64,000 nt of DNA, from NCBI GenBank assembly GCA_021769885.1, contig JAETSA010000014.1, forward strand, positions 1 to 64,000, in the 5' to 3' direction. Below the pieces are notes generated by a model. It was given only the letters and a program-made list of their open reading frames with translations. It was not told the DNA's origin and searched no databases. Every line of letters begins with the position of its first letter. Positions within the stretch are counted from its first letter, which is position 1. This document shows, one piece after another, positions 40,440 to 49,014 of the stretch. The translations under genes and the position numbers were made by a program. The DNA is from Bacillota bacterium (GTDB taxonomy: Bacteria > Bacillota > Clostridia > Oscillospirales > Acutalibacteraceae).

Positions 40440-41104
40440 ATGACACAAACCAAAAGAAGAACGTATTTAATCGCGGTGCTCTTAAAGGAACAGCCGCAAT
40501 ATTCTAAAATAGAAATTCCGTCGAGTGAAGCGGCACAAAAAATTCTGCTTCGTTCGCTTTTGAATATTCGTATGCCGTTACCTCTGAATGATGCATTTTT
40601 GACGGTACAGGACGCTTACTTGCAGGAAGCAATACGGCAAAAGGCATTACAAGCCTTCGGATTTAGAGCCGCTTCAAAAGGGGCTGTATCTTTGGCGCGG
40701 GGATATTACCACCCTGCGGTGCGATGCGATTGTAAATGCCGCCAACAGCCAAATGCCCTGTGTGCGGTGCACCGATGACAATGAATTTACGGTGTGATAA
40801 TAAATTTGTGCAGGACGAGGGTTGGTATGCCGCGGCAAACCGTTATGATGATTTTTTGCGGCGGCATCAGAATTTGCATCTTCTGTTTTTGGAACTCGGC
40901 GTCGGTGGAAACACCCCGGTGATTATTAAGTATCCGTTTTGGAAAATGACAGCCCAAAATCCTCGGGCAACCTACGCTTGTATCAACTTCGGTGCGGCAA
41001 CAGCACCCGCAGAGATTAAAAATCAGTCCATTTGCATCGACGCAGACATAGCCTCGATATTGACTGATTTGAAAAATTTTAAATCAACTGTGTGTGCAGG
41101 ATGA
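40440..41104 (+). pseudogene. Fusion relic: macrodomain ADP-ribosylhydrolase 5' end joined to SirTM sirtuin 3' end
   Basis: The first part (LLNIRMPLPLNDAFLTVQDA, YLQEAIRQKA) is the N terminus of a protein-ADP-ribose hydrolase. A frameshift near 40,660 then moves the continuation (DLEPLQKGLYLWRGDITTLR, CDAIVNAANSQM) to another frame. Right after NAANSQM the sequence changes to the C terminus of a class M sirtuin (KCPVCGAPMTMNLRCDNKF, GVGGNTPVIIKYPFWKMT), open to 41,104. I infer a deletion that joined two adjacent genes of a macrodomain-SirTM operon, plus a frameshift. Neither part is complete. Confidence 0.78.
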
Positions 41105-41121
41105 AAGCAACAAAAAACAAA

Positions 41122-41156
41122 GCGCCTTGAAAGCGAAAGCCTTCAAGGTGCTCATT
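41122..41156. terminator. Bidirectional terminator
   Basis: GCGCCTTGAA pairs with TTCAAGGTGC (one wobble), between convergent units. Confidence 0.7.
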
Positions 41157-41185
41157 TGCATAATCGTTTAAAGCTATGTTAAAAG

Positions 41186-41464
41186 TTATGCCTGTTCCTT
41201 CATTTTTGCAAAGCATTCACTGCAATACACCGGACGGTCGTCGCGGGGCTGGAAGGGAACCTTCGCTTCGCCGCCGCAAGCTGCGCAGGTTGCTGTGAAC
41301 AGCTCTCTGTCGCCTCTGGCTGCATTCTTTCTGGCGTCACGGCAGGGTTTGCATCTCTGGGGCTCATTTACAAAGCCTTTCTCTGCGTAGAACTCCTGCT
41401 CACCTGCGGTGAAAACAAATTCGTTTCCGCAGTCTTTGCAAATGATGGTCTTGTCTTCGTACAT
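41186..41464 (-). CDS. Zinc-ribbon protein with two CxxC pairs per half
   Basis: The 92-residue protein starts MYEDKTIICKDCGNEFVFTA, continues with RCKPCRDARK, TCAACGGEAKVPF and YCSECFAKM, making four CxxC knuckles typical of the zf-trcl family of small Firmicute zinc-binding proteins. ATG 41464 follows GCGAGGTACG. Function unknown; nucleic acid or protein binding is usual for such ribbons. It follows the sigma factor gene on the same strand. Confidence 0.82.
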   Translation of the reverse strand: MYEDKTIICKDCGNEFVFTAGEQEFYAEKGFVNEPQRCKPCRDARKNAARGDRELFTATCAACGGEAKVPFQPRDDRPVYCSECFAKMKEQA

Positions 41465-41573
41465 ATTCGTACCTCGCTTGAAAAAATTTTTACCCCGAGC
41501 GGGTTCGCACCGCTGCATAGTATCAATGCTCTCCTTGCCGAGAAAGGGCTTATCACAAATTGAGACCGAAAGG

Positions 41574-42146
41574 TTACCCTTTCAGCTTTTGCCGAACCCT
41601 TTGAAGCGCATTGTCAACGGATTTGGGCGCGATACCGAGCACTTCCGCAATTCCACGGTAAGTTCGGCCACTTAAAAATAATTTCAGTACGGTTCGTTCG
41701 GTGTCAGACAAGCGTGTTTCCACCAAGGACAGCAGACGTGCGCACTCCTCGCGAAGATCCTGCCGTTCTTCCAAAGATAAAGAAGAATCCGGCAATTCAC
41801 AGTCCGTAAGCGGCACTGTAGACGCGATGTGCACACTCTTCCCCCCTGCTGCGCGGCGCAATGCGGACAGCATACGGTTTTGTACGCAGATACCCGCATA
41901 GGTCAAAAAGGAGGCCGCCGCTTCACTGCGGTAGGTATGCACCGCGGAGAGCAGCCCGAGCATTCCCTCTTGCGTGAGGTCATCCACATCCAAATATGCG
42001 GTAGACAACCGACTTGCGCGGCGGCGTACGGACGGCAACAGTTCCGCCGCAAGGCGGGCAAATGCCGCATCGTCACCGTTTTGTGCGGCGAACGCCAAGA
42101 GCTCCAAATCGGCGGACTTGTCCGTCGGGATGACCAAAGCACTCAC
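41574..42146 (-). CDS. sigH: RNA polymerase sigma factor, SigH-like
   Basis: The 190-residue sigma-70 protein has region 2 (YLDVDDLTQEGMLGLLSAVHTY, FLTYAGICVQNRMLSALRRA) and region 4 (LSDTERTVLKLFLSGRTYRGIAEVLG, KSVDNALQRVRQKLKG). Its size and KSVDNALQR signature match SigH (Spo0H), which directs early sporulation genes. GTG 42146 follows TGTGAGGTGA. An extended -10 (TGGTATAAT, minus strand 42190-42195) lies upstream, next to a CACAAT-TTC-ATTGTG dyad. Confidence 0.82.
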   Translation of the reverse strand: MSALVIPTDKSADLELLAFAAQNGDDAAFARLAAELLPSVRRRASRLSTAYLDVDDLTQEGMLGLLSAVHTYRSEAAASFLTYAGICVQNRMLSALRRAAGGKSVHIASTVPLTDCELPDSSLSLEERQDLREECARLLSLVETRLSDTERTVLKLFLSGRTYRGIAEVLGIAPKSVDNALQRVRQKLKG

Positions 42147-42225
42147 CTCACAACAGGGAATACGAACACAACTAAACTATGTAAACGTTATTATACCACA
42201 ATTTCATTGTGCAAAGCACAATGGG

Positions 42226-42256
42226 CGGCGTAGCCGCAGGGCGTTAGCCCAAATTG
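42226..42256. repeat. Two small hairpin modules
   Basis: GCGGCGTAGCCGC and GGGCGTTAGCCC follow each other directly in the gap upstream of sigH. They resemble single modules of the larger hairpin arrays but lack the CCCTAC end. The rest of the gap 42,147-42,380 is AT-rich with no gene. Confidence 0.45.
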
Positions 42257-42380
42257 ATGATACAATGTTCTCCGAAGCTCTTGAAATCTATGATTTCTTA
42301 GAGTTATATATTTTGTCAACTGATTTTTTGTATAAACTGTATAATTGTGCGAAAATTGTCAAAAAATAACAATAATCAAC

Positions 42381-42422
42381 AAAGAGGGTGCGATTCGTTG
42401 GTTTCAGCCACGAGCCGCACCC
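42381..42422 (-). terminator. Terminator of the pgm operon
   Basis: On the minus strand GGGTGCG pairs with CGCACCC, followed by TCTTTGTTG. Confidence 0.65.
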
Positions 42423-42428
42423 AAAGCA

Positions 42429-42533
42429 TTACATATTTCCGAGCATACTGCCCAAAGCACTCACGCCGCCGCAAAGCATCAGCACCGCAAGCACAATGGC
42501 AATAATCCGTATGGCGGCTTTATGATTGAACAT
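42429..42533 (-). CDS. Very small membrane protein (34 residues) after pgm
   Basis: The minus strand encodes MFNHKAAIRIIAIVLAVLML then CGGVSALGSMLGNM, one hydrophobic helix. AAAGGGGATATAAAG precedes ATG 42533, 15 bases after the pgm stop, and a terminator follows the stop. Similar 30-40 residue single-helix proteins are widespread in Firmicutes but mostly unannotated. Function unknown. Confidence 0.6.
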   Translation of the reverse strand: MFNHKAAIRIIAIVLAVLMLCGGVSALGSMLGNM

Positions 42534-42548
42534 CGCTTTATATCCCCT

Positions 42549-44267
42549 TTACACGCCGAGAATTTTTTCCATATCTGCCGCGATGCAGTCTGCTTTCGCC
42601 TGTGCGGCATCACGCGTCGGCGCAACCGCCGTGATATAGACCTTGATTTTCGGCTCTGTCCCGGACGGGCGCACGATTACGCTGTCCGCGCCGTCTAAAA
42701 GATACTGTAACACGTTGGACTTCGGCAGAGTGATGGCTGACACTTCGCCCGTCTGCATATTTTTGCGTACGCTTTCTCTGTAGTCCGCAATCCCCTGCAC
42801 GGCTTCGCCTGCAACCGCTTTCGGCGGTTCGGCGCGCAGTGCGTTCATCATATCCGACATTTTCTGCATCCCTGCCGCGCCCTCAAACGAGAAGTTCAAA
42901 AGCGTGTTGAGGTACATTCCGTACTTTTCGTAGATGCTCTGCATAAAGGCGTACAGGCTCATACCTTTTGCCTTGTAATATGCCGCCATTTCGCAAATGA
43001 GCATAGATGCGACGACCGCATCCTTATCGCGCGCGTGCGCACCGCGCAGATAGCCGTAGGATTCCTCCATACCGACAATGAATCGGTCGGTTTCACCGTT
43101 TTTCTCCAAATTGGTCACAAGCTCGCCGATGTATTTGAAGCCCGTCAGCAGGTCGGCTGTCTCGGCACCGTAGCTTTCCGCAATCTTCTCGACCAAGCGA
43201 GAGGTGACGATGGTTTTCACCACAATCGGATTTTCGGGAAGCTTCCCCTGCTCTTTCAAAGAGGATAAAATATACTCTGTCAGCATAATGCCGACTTCGT
43301 TGCCGCTCATCAGCTTATATTCGCCGTCGTCAAAAACCGCAATGCCGACGCGGTCGCAGTCGGGGTCGGTGGCAAGCAGTAAATCGGCTTTTTTCGTTTC
43401 GGACAGCTTGATTGCGCATTCAAACGCCTGCCGAATTTCAGGATTCGGATACGGGCAGGTCGGGAAGTTGCCGTCGGGCAGTTCCTGCTCAGGCACGACT
43501 GTGACGTCGCGAATCCCGATTTGCCGAAGGATTTCGCGCACGTGCAGATTGCCTGTACCGTTTAACGGCGTATAGATTACCGACAAATCGGTATTTTCGC
43601 ACACGGCGGGATTGACCTGCGCTTTTCTGACTTCGGCGTAGAAATTCTCAAACACCTCGCGCCCGATATATTCGATTGCACCGCTTTTAATCGCTTCGTC
43701 AAAGTCCACGGTTTTTGCGCCTGTGAACATATCCACCTTTTGGATATACGCATAGGTTTTTGCCGCCGCTTCGTCGGTCATTTGATACCCGTTCGGGTCA
43801 TAGCATTTGTAGCCGTTGTATTTTGAAGGGTTATGGCTCGCAGTGATGATGATGCCAGAACTGCACCCGAGCGCACGCACCGCGTACGAGAGCATAGGTG
43901 TAGGCACCAATTCCGGGTACAGATACACCTTCACGCCGTTCGCCGCCAAAACAGATGCGGCAGAACGCGCAAACACATCGGATTTAATGCGCGAATCATA
44001 GGCAATCGCGATGGAAGGGTTCTCGAAGTCCGCATTCAGATAATCCGCAAGACCCTGCGTCGCCTGGTTGACGGTGTAGATATTCATACGGTTTGTGCCT
44101 GCGCCGATGACGCCGCGCAAGCCCGCCGTCCCAAATTCCAAATTCTTATAGAAGCGGTCTAAGATTTCGTCCTCGTTCCCCTGCACAGACTGCAGTTCAG
44201 GCAGTAAATCCGCGTCCGCCGTCGCTTTTTCGCACCAAAGGGTATATAATGCATGGATGTCGTTCAT
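42549..44267 (-). CDS. pgm: Phosphoglucomutase/phosphomannomutase
   Basis: This 572-residue enzyme of the alpha-phosphohexomutase family interconverts glucose-1- and -6-phosphate through a phosphoserine: catalytic loop GIIITASHNPSKYNGYK, metal loop ATDPDCDRVGIAV, sugar loop GMEESYGYLRG and C-terminal phosphate loop IVRPSGTEPKIK. Length fits the long Firmicute PgcA type. ATG 44267 follows TGGGAGG. It supplies glucose-1-phosphate for envelope sugars. Confidence 0.96.
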   Translation of the reverse strand: MNDIHALYTLWCEKATADADLLPELQSVQGNEDEILDRFYKNLEFGTAGLRGVIGAGTNRMNIYTVNQATQGLADYLNADFENPSIAIAYDSRIKSDVFARSAASVLAANGVKVYLYPELVPTPMLSYAVRALGCSSGIIITASHNPSKYNGYKCYDPNGYQMTDEAAAKTYAYIQKVDMFTGAKTVDFDEAIKSGAIEYIGREVFENFYAEVRKAQVNPAVCENTDLSVIYTPLNGTGNLHVREILRQIGIRDVTVVPEQELPDGNFPTCPYPNPEIRQAFECAIKLSETKKADLLLATDPDCDRVGIAVFDDGEYKLMSGNEVGIMLTEYILSSLKEQGKLPENPIVVKTIVTSRLVEKIAESYGAETADLLTGFKYIGELVTNLEKNGETDRFIVGMEESYGYLRGAHARDKDAVVASMLICEMAAYYKAKGMSLYAFMQSIYEKYGMYLNTLLNFSFEGAAGMQKMSDMMNALRAEPPKAVAGEAVQGIADYRESVRKNMQTGEVSAITLPKSNVLQYLLDGADSVIVRPSGTEPKIKVYITAVAPTRDAAQAKADCIAADMEKILGV

Positions 44268-44434
44268 AGAAAAACCTCCCAAAAGCCGTTTCGGCTTGTC
44301 ACTTACAGATTTTGTAAATACAGTATACTACAAACTTTTCCGAAAAGCAAATCGAAAACAGGCGATTGAATAATTCTTTGCTTTATGATAAAATACGCTA
44401 AGGTCACCTTATCTATTCGAGGGGAGATGGTTTT

Positions 44435-45964
44435 TTGTTTGCCAGCGTCCACAGTGTGGGATTAAGCGGTCTGGAGGCGTACACCGTGGCAGTAGAAGCG
44501 GATTTATCCGCAGGACTGCCGCGCTTTGATATGGTGGGACTGCCCGATGCGGCTGTATCGGAAAGCCGCGAGCGTGTGCGCTCGGCAATCCGCAATTCGG
44601 GGCTGGACTTCCCCGTTTCGCGCGTGACCATCAATCTTGCCCCTGCGGATATCCGCAAGGAAGGGCCGATTTACGATTTGCCCGTGCTCATTGCAATCTT
44701 AAAAGCCACAGGGCAGTTAAAGTGCAATACGGAATCGCGCGCATTTATCGGCGAGCTGTCTTTAAGCGGCGAGGTGCGCCGTATCAACGGCGTTCTGCCG
44801 ATGGTCATTCAGGCGCGCAAAGCAGGCTTCCGTGAAATTTATATCCCCCGTAAAAATCTTGCTGAGGGCGCAGTGGTCGAAGGCATTTCGGTATTCCCCG
44901 TGCAAACCGTGTCGGAATTGCTGGCGCATCTGCGGGAGGAAGCACCGCTCTCCCCCGTCACCGCCAAGGATTACAGCGAATACACGCTTCCCGCGGATTT
45001 GCCCGATTTTGCAGACGTAAAGGGGCAGTACGAAGCCAAACGCGCGTTAGAGGTTGCCGCCGCAGGCGGACACAACGTGATGATGATCGGGCCGCCCGGC
45101 TCGGGCAAAAGTATGCTTGCCAAGCGCATCCCCTCAATTCTCCCCGATATGACCTTTGACGAGGCGTTGGAAACCACAAATATTTATTCCGTAGCAGGCG
45201 CACTGCCGCCTGAAATTTCCTTAATTCGCGCGCGTCCGTTCCGTTCGCCGCACCACACGGTTTCCCCTGCGGGTCTTTCGGGCGGCGGCACTGTACCGCG
45301 CCCCGGCGAAATCTCTTTGGCGCACAACGGTGTACTGTTTTTAGATGAACTGCCCGAATTTTCACGAACGGCAATGGAGATTATGCGTCAGCCGATTGAA
45401 GACGGCAGAATCACCATCGCACGCGTCGCGGCGACATTTTCCTATCCGTGCTCGGTGATGCTTGTGTGCGCGATGAATCCGTGTCCGTGTGGATTTTTCG
45501 GACATCCGACGCGCAAATGCACCTGCCCTGCGGGCGCGCCGCAGCGGTATCTGTCACGCGTGTCGGGGCCGCTTTTAGACCGATTGGATATTCACATTGA
45601 AGTCCCGCCCGTGGATTTTGACGATTTGTCGAAAACCGCGAAGGAAGAATCCTCCGCAGATATCAAAGCGAGGGTGGACAAAGCCCGCGCCATACAGCAG
45701 GAACGGTTAAAGGACACAGGCATTTCGTGCAACGCCAAAATGGATGCGGCGCTCACAAGAAAATTCTGCACACCGACTCCTGCCGCTTCGGCGCTTCTCA
45801 AAAATGCCTTTGAAAAACTGGGGCTTTCCGCGCGTGCATACGACAAGGTTTTGCGCGTCGCACGCACAATTGCCGATTTGGACGGCAAAGCGCAAATCGA
45901 TGTACCGCACGTTGCCGAGGCTGTGCAGTACCGCTCCCTTGACCGCAAGTTTTGGAAGGGATAA
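44435..45964 (+). CDS. comM: YifB/ComM-family AAA+ ATPase
   Basis: This 509-residue protein has the N-terminal Lon-protease-like domain (VHSVGLSGLEAYTVAVEADL, GLPRFDMVGLPDAAVSES), an AAA+ core with Walker A GPPGSGKSM, Walker B LFLDELPEF, a Cys set CPCGFFGHPTRKCTC and a C-terminal Mg-chelatase-like domain. ComM is a helicase that aids branch migration during transformation in Gram-negatives; its role in Firmicutes is less clear. TTG 44435 follows GGGGAGATGG. Confidence 0.92.
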   Translation: MFASVHSVGLSGLEAYTVAVEADLSAGLPRFDMVGLPDAAVSESRERVRSAIRNSGLDFPVSRVTINLAPADIRKEGPIYDLPVLIAILKATGQLKCNTESRAFIGELSLSGEVRRINGVLPMVIQARKAGFREIYIPRKNLAEGAVVEGISVFPVQTVSELLAHLREEAPLSPVTAKDYSEYTLPADLPDFADVKGQYEAKRALEVAAAGGHNVMMIGPPGSGKSMLAKRIPSILPDMTFDEALETTNIYSVAGALPPEISLIRARPFRSPHHTVSPAGLSGGGTVPRPGEISLAHNGVLFLDELPEFSRTAMEIMRQPIEDGRITIARVAATFSYPCSVMLVCAMNPCPCGFFGHPTRKCTCPAGAPQRYLSRVSGPLLDRLDIHIEVPPVDFDDLSKTAKEESSADIKARVDKARAIQQERLKDTGISCNAKMDAALTRKFCTPTPAASALLKNAFEKLGLSARAYDKVLRVARTIADLDGKAQIDVPHVAEAVQYRSLDRKFWKG

Positions 45965-45980
45965 CGACACAAAGCCATAA

Positions 45981-46019
45981 AAAAAGCAGCTGAAAGCTTT
46001 ATGCCTTCAACTGCTTTTC
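45981..46019. terminator. Terminator for the convergent comM and VanZ genes
   Basis: AAGCAGCTGAA pairs with TTCAACTGCTT (one bulge), A-rich before and T-rich after; it overlaps the end of the VanZ gene. Confidence 0.75.
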
Positions 46020-46478
46020 TTCTGTTAAAAATTTCTGTATCGGTTTCCATTTCCACACGCCGTAACCGAGTACCGCGCCGAATGCATTTAAAATGAAATC
46101 GTCTATATCAAAAATGCCGATTTGTAAAATCAGCTGTAAAGATTCTACCGCCAATACAATCAAAAACACGGTCAGCATAGTCTTCCAAAGCCTGCGCAGT
46201 TTTGGGAATACAGCGGGAAGCAAAAAGCCGAGCGGTGTAAACAGAAAAATATTGCCCGCCAAATTGATAAAGACCGTTTTTAAATTGATTGTGCCCGTGC
46301 CGATGCTTTTTATATAATTCGCAACCGTCAAAAACGGAATGAAATTCACCGAACGCCGTACATATTCGAGCAAAGGCATATCGTACAGTCTCCCTCGTCC
46401 GTTAAACAGCCAGATGTACAACAGCACCACGCTATAGAGGGTGAACACAACGCCTATAAATATTCTCTTCTTTTTCAT
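45999..46478 (-). CDS. VanZ-family membrane protein
   Basis: The 159-residue protein has four to five helices and the VanZ pattern SVNFIPFLTVANYI, NLAGNIFLFTPLGFLLPAV, ESLQLILQIGIFDIDDFILN. VanZ proteins are best known from teicoplanin resistance, but most chromosomal copies have no assigned role. ATG 46478 lies just after the DUF3795 gene on the same strand, with AAGGTGTCGG upstream. Confidence 0.88.
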   Translation of the reverse strand: MKKKRIFIGVVFTLYSVVLLYIWLFNGRGRLYDMPLLEYVRRSVNFIPFLTVANYIKSIGTGTINLKTVFINLAGNIFLFTPLGFLLPAVFPKLRRLWKTMLTVFLIVLAVESLQLILQIGIFDIDDFILNAFGAVLGYGVWKWKPIQKFLTEEKQLKA

Positions 46479-46496
46479 ATGCCGACACCTTACAAG

Positions 46497-46772
46497 TTAC
46501 ACATCGGACTGCGCCGCCCATTTTTTACACTGCTCGATTCTGGCACCGTGCGGCGTATCCCCGTGTTCGGGGTCGCAGGAATACTGTGTCAGCAAATCAC
46601 AGGGAATGTTCGGGCATTCACCGCAATGCACAAAGCCTTTTTCCTGACAGCACGCGGCAACCGGGCATTCCCCGTGAAAAGGATGCCCGTTGGTTGCAAT
46701 GCATCCGCCGCAGTTGCAGTCCTTTACAAACGAACAACCGTCACATCTTAAACCGCATCTTGTATCAATCAT
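46497..46772 (-). CDS. Cys-rich DUF3795 protein
   Basis: The 91-residue protein carries twelve Cys in a regular pattern (CGLRCDGCSFVKDCNCGGC, CPVAACCQEKG, HCGECPNIPCDLL) typical of DUF3795, thought to bind metal or Fe-S clusters. ATG 46772 follows GGAGGATTC. It precedes the VanZ gene by 18 bases and is probably co-transcribed. Function unknown. Confidence 0.88.
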   Translation of the reverse strand: MIDTRCGLRCDGCSFVKDCNCGGCIATNGHPFHGECPVAACCQEKGFVHCGECPNIPCDLLTQYSCDPEHGDTPHGARIEQCKKWAAQSDV

Positions 46773-46847
46773 ATTGAATCCTCCGCAATCTGCTCTTTTT
46801 CTCTTTTATTCTATCGGTATCTCCGAAAAAAGTCAATAAAAACAGCC

Positions 46848-46876
46848 TTGCAACGCACCCGAAAGTTCGCTATACT
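46848..46876 (+). promoter_or_regulatory. Promoter of pflA
   Basis: TTGCAA and TATACT, 17-base spacer. Confidence 0.82.
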
Positions 46877-46911
46877 ATATGAAAACAAATACAAAATACG
46901 GCGGTGAAACT

Positions 46912-47610
46912 ATGATTGGCAGAATCCATTCCTTTCAAAGTATGGGTACGGTAGACGGCCCCGGTGTGCGCAGTGTGGTATTTTTACAGGGCTGTCCGCT
47001 TCGCTGTCCGTATTGCCACAATCCCGACACCTGGGACAGAAACGGCGGCACTGACCGGGAAGCGAAAGATATTTTTGAAACCGTACAGCGGTACAAGCCC
47101 TATTTCGGTGAAAACGGCGGCGTGACGGTTTCGGGCGGCGAGCCGCTGTTGCAGGCAGAATTTGTCACGGAGCTGTTCACGCTTTGCAAAGCAGACGGCA
47201 TCTCCACCGCGCTGGATACCTCGGGCATTCGGCTGGACGAGTCCGTTAAAAAACTGCTTGCCGTCACCGATATCGTCTTATTAGATATCAAGTTTCCCGA
47301 TACGGAACGCTATCAAAAATATATCGGCGTGCCGCTTGAGAACGTAAAAACGTTCTTAGACTATTTGGAGATACAGCATAAGCGCGTGATTGTACGGCAG
47401 GTTATAACCCCCACCGTAAACGACGCGCCGCAGGATATTGCGGCATTGGGCGCGCTTTGTGCACAGTACCCGTGCATCGAAAAAATTGAGCTTTTGCCGT
47501 TTTTAAAGCTGTGCGCAGAAAAATACGACGCAATGGGCATCGAATTTCCCTTTGGGAAATATGAAGCTGCGAACGCCGAACAAGTGGCAGCTTTGGCAAA
47601 GTATTTGTGA
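46912..47610 (+). CDS. pflA: Pyruvate formate-lyase activating enzyme
   Basis: The 232-residue radical SAM enzyme has MGTVDGPGVRSVVFLQGCPL, the cluster motif CPLRCPYCHNPDTW and GGVTVSGGEPLLQ. It installs the glycyl radical on pyruvate formate-lyase. ATG 46912 follows CGGCGGTG; the longer frame upstream overlaps the leader. No pflB or other glycyl-radical enzyme is adjacent, which is unusual because the pair is normally linked. Confidence 0.93.
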   Translation: MIGRIHSFQSMGTVDGPGVRSVVFLQGCPLRCPYCHNPDTWDRNGGTDREAKDIFETVQRYKPYFGENGGVTVSGGEPLLQAEFVTELFTLCKADGISTALDTSGIRLDESVKKLLAVTDIVLLDIKFPDTERYQKYIGVPLENVKTFLDYLEIQHKRVIVRQVITPTVNDAPQDIAALGALCAQYPCIEKIELLPFLKLCAEKYDAMGIEFPFGKYEAANAEQVAALAKYL

Positions 47611-47697
47611 TTCCCAAATTGTACGGGTCGCACAAACCTGTCATTTTGAGCCGCAGGCGAAGAATCTCACGCAGAACAGAGTAAATTCTTTACACGC

Positions 47698-48269
47698 GTA
47701 GGGACGGACATCCTTGTCCGTCCGCAGGCGAACGCAGTTCGCCCCTACGACCTGTAGGGAACGACCTCTGTGTCGTTCCGCAGAAGTTGCATTAAATTCC
47801 GACGGGCGCTTCGTGAAGCGCCCCTACGCAGATTGTGCGTACCCATTGGTTTTGCGAAAAATCGGGCTTTGCTCGGGCGGGCGTGGAAACCCGCCCCTAC
47901 GGTTTGTGTGTTGTTTTACCACATACCGTAGGGACAGCCCAGGCTCGCTGTCCGCGGGCGAACGCAGTTCACCCCTACGGGGTTGCGCACAACCGTTGGG
48001 TTTATGCAAAATCCGACCGTGCTCGGGGCGCCGTGGTCGTCGCCCCCTACGGGGTTTGTGGCCACCGTTGAGTTTGCACAGAATTTAACAGGCGCGCAAT
48101 GCACGCCCCTACAGGTGTAGGGAACGACCTCTGTGTCGTTCCGCAGAAGTTGCATTAAATTCTGGCGGGCGCTTCGTGAAGCGCCCCTACGAAATTGTGC
48201 GTGATTTTACCACGCATCGTAGGGACAGCCCAGGCTCGCTGTCCGCGGGCGCGCAATGCGCGCCCCTAC
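47698..48269. repeat. Hairpin-module array D (three full two-hairpin units)
   Basis: Three units of 51 bp (47698-47748, 47928-47978, 48219-48269) share one plan: GTAGGG, hairpin 1, a GCGGG or GCAGG linker, hairpin 2, CCCCTAC. Hairpin 1 is GGACGGACA/TGTCCGTCC in the first and GGACAG/CTGTCC in the others; hairpin 2 is GCGAACGCAGTTC-type in two and GCGCGCAATGCGCGC in the third. Between them are single hairpins (GGAACGACCTCTGTGTCGTTCC twice, GGGCGCTTCGTGAAGCGCCC twice, GGCGGGCGTGGAAACCCGCC, GGGGCGCC...GCCCC). The 750-base gap holds no gene. Confidence 0.85.
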
Positions 48270-48300
48270 AAACTGCCAATGAAATTCCTTTTTTCTGTTA

Positions 48301-48329
48301 TTGATTCACCTTACAGAATTTGGTATACT
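48301..48329 (+). promoter_or_regulatory. Promoter of the cyclophilin gene
   Basis: TTGATT and TATACT with TG before the -10, 17-base spacer. Confidence 0.85.
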
Positions 48330-48363
48330 ATATGTAATGACAAACCAAAAAGGAGTTTACGAT

Positions 48364-48960
48364 ATGAAACAATTGGAAGCACCGAAGCAGGGCGAAGAAA
48401 TCGCTGTATTCAAAACCTCTATGGGCGACATCAAAGTGCGTCTGTTCCCCGAGGCCGCGCCCAAAGCGGTCGAGAACTTTAAAACACACGCAAAAAACGG
48501 CTATTACAATGGGTTGATTTTCCACCGCGTCATTAACGATTTTATGATTCAGGGCGGCGACCCCACAGGTTCAGGTATGGGCGGTGAAAGCATTTGGGGC
48601 GAAAGCTTCCGGGATGAGTTCAGCCCCGAATTTCACAACCTGCGCGGCGCGCTTTCCATGGCGAATGCAGGTCCGAACACCAACGGCAGTCAATTCTTCA
48701 TTGTACAGGCTAAAACCGTTTCCGACGATATGCTGGAACAGCTGGAAGCCGCTTCGGAAGAGCTTTTCCCCACGGAATGCGTGCGGGCCTATGAAGCAGA
48801 GGGCGGCACACCGTGGCTCGACTACAAGCACACCGTATTCGGACAGGTGTTCGAGGGGATGGACGTTGTGGACGCAATTGCAGGCGTAAAAGTCGATTTC
48901 TTCCAAAACAAACCGCTTACGGATGTTGTGATGGAATCCGTTGAAATCACAACTGTATAA
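48364..48960 (+). CDS. ppiB: Cyclophilin-type peptidyl-prolyl isomerase
   Basis: The 198-residue protein has the cyclophilin core: [60 protein letters not shown] and [15 protein letters not shown]. Arg, Phe and Gln of the active site (FHRV, FMIQGGD) are present. No signal peptide, so cytoplasmic. It contains an insertion (~125-155) relative to short bacterial PpiB. ATG 48364 follows AAAAAGGAG. Confidence 0.95.
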   Translation: MKQLEAPKQGEEIAVFKTSMGDIKVRLFPEAAPKAVENFKTHAKNGYYNGLIFHRVINDFMIQGGDPTGSGMGGESIWGESFRDEFSPEFHNLRGALSMANAGPNTNGSQFFIVQAKTVSDDMLEQLEAASEELFPTECVRAYEAEGGTPWLDYKHTVFGQVFEGMDVVDAIAGVKVDFFQNKPLTDVVMESVEITTV

Positions 48961-48972
48961 TAGGCTACAGAA

Positions 48973-49006
48973 GCGGGGCGCGGGCTTTTGCACCGCCCCG
49001 CGTTTT
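48973..49006 (+). terminator. Terminator of the cyclophilin gene
   Basis: GCGGGGCG pairs perfectly with CGCCCCGC, followed by GTTTT; it lies directly before the next start codon. Confidence 0.85.
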
Positions 49007-49014
49007 AAGTATTT

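Noticed and set aside
47698-48269. CRISPR array
   Set aside because: Repeated units contain variable self-complementary hairpins, there is no constant repeat with unique spacers of fixed length, and no cas gene is present.
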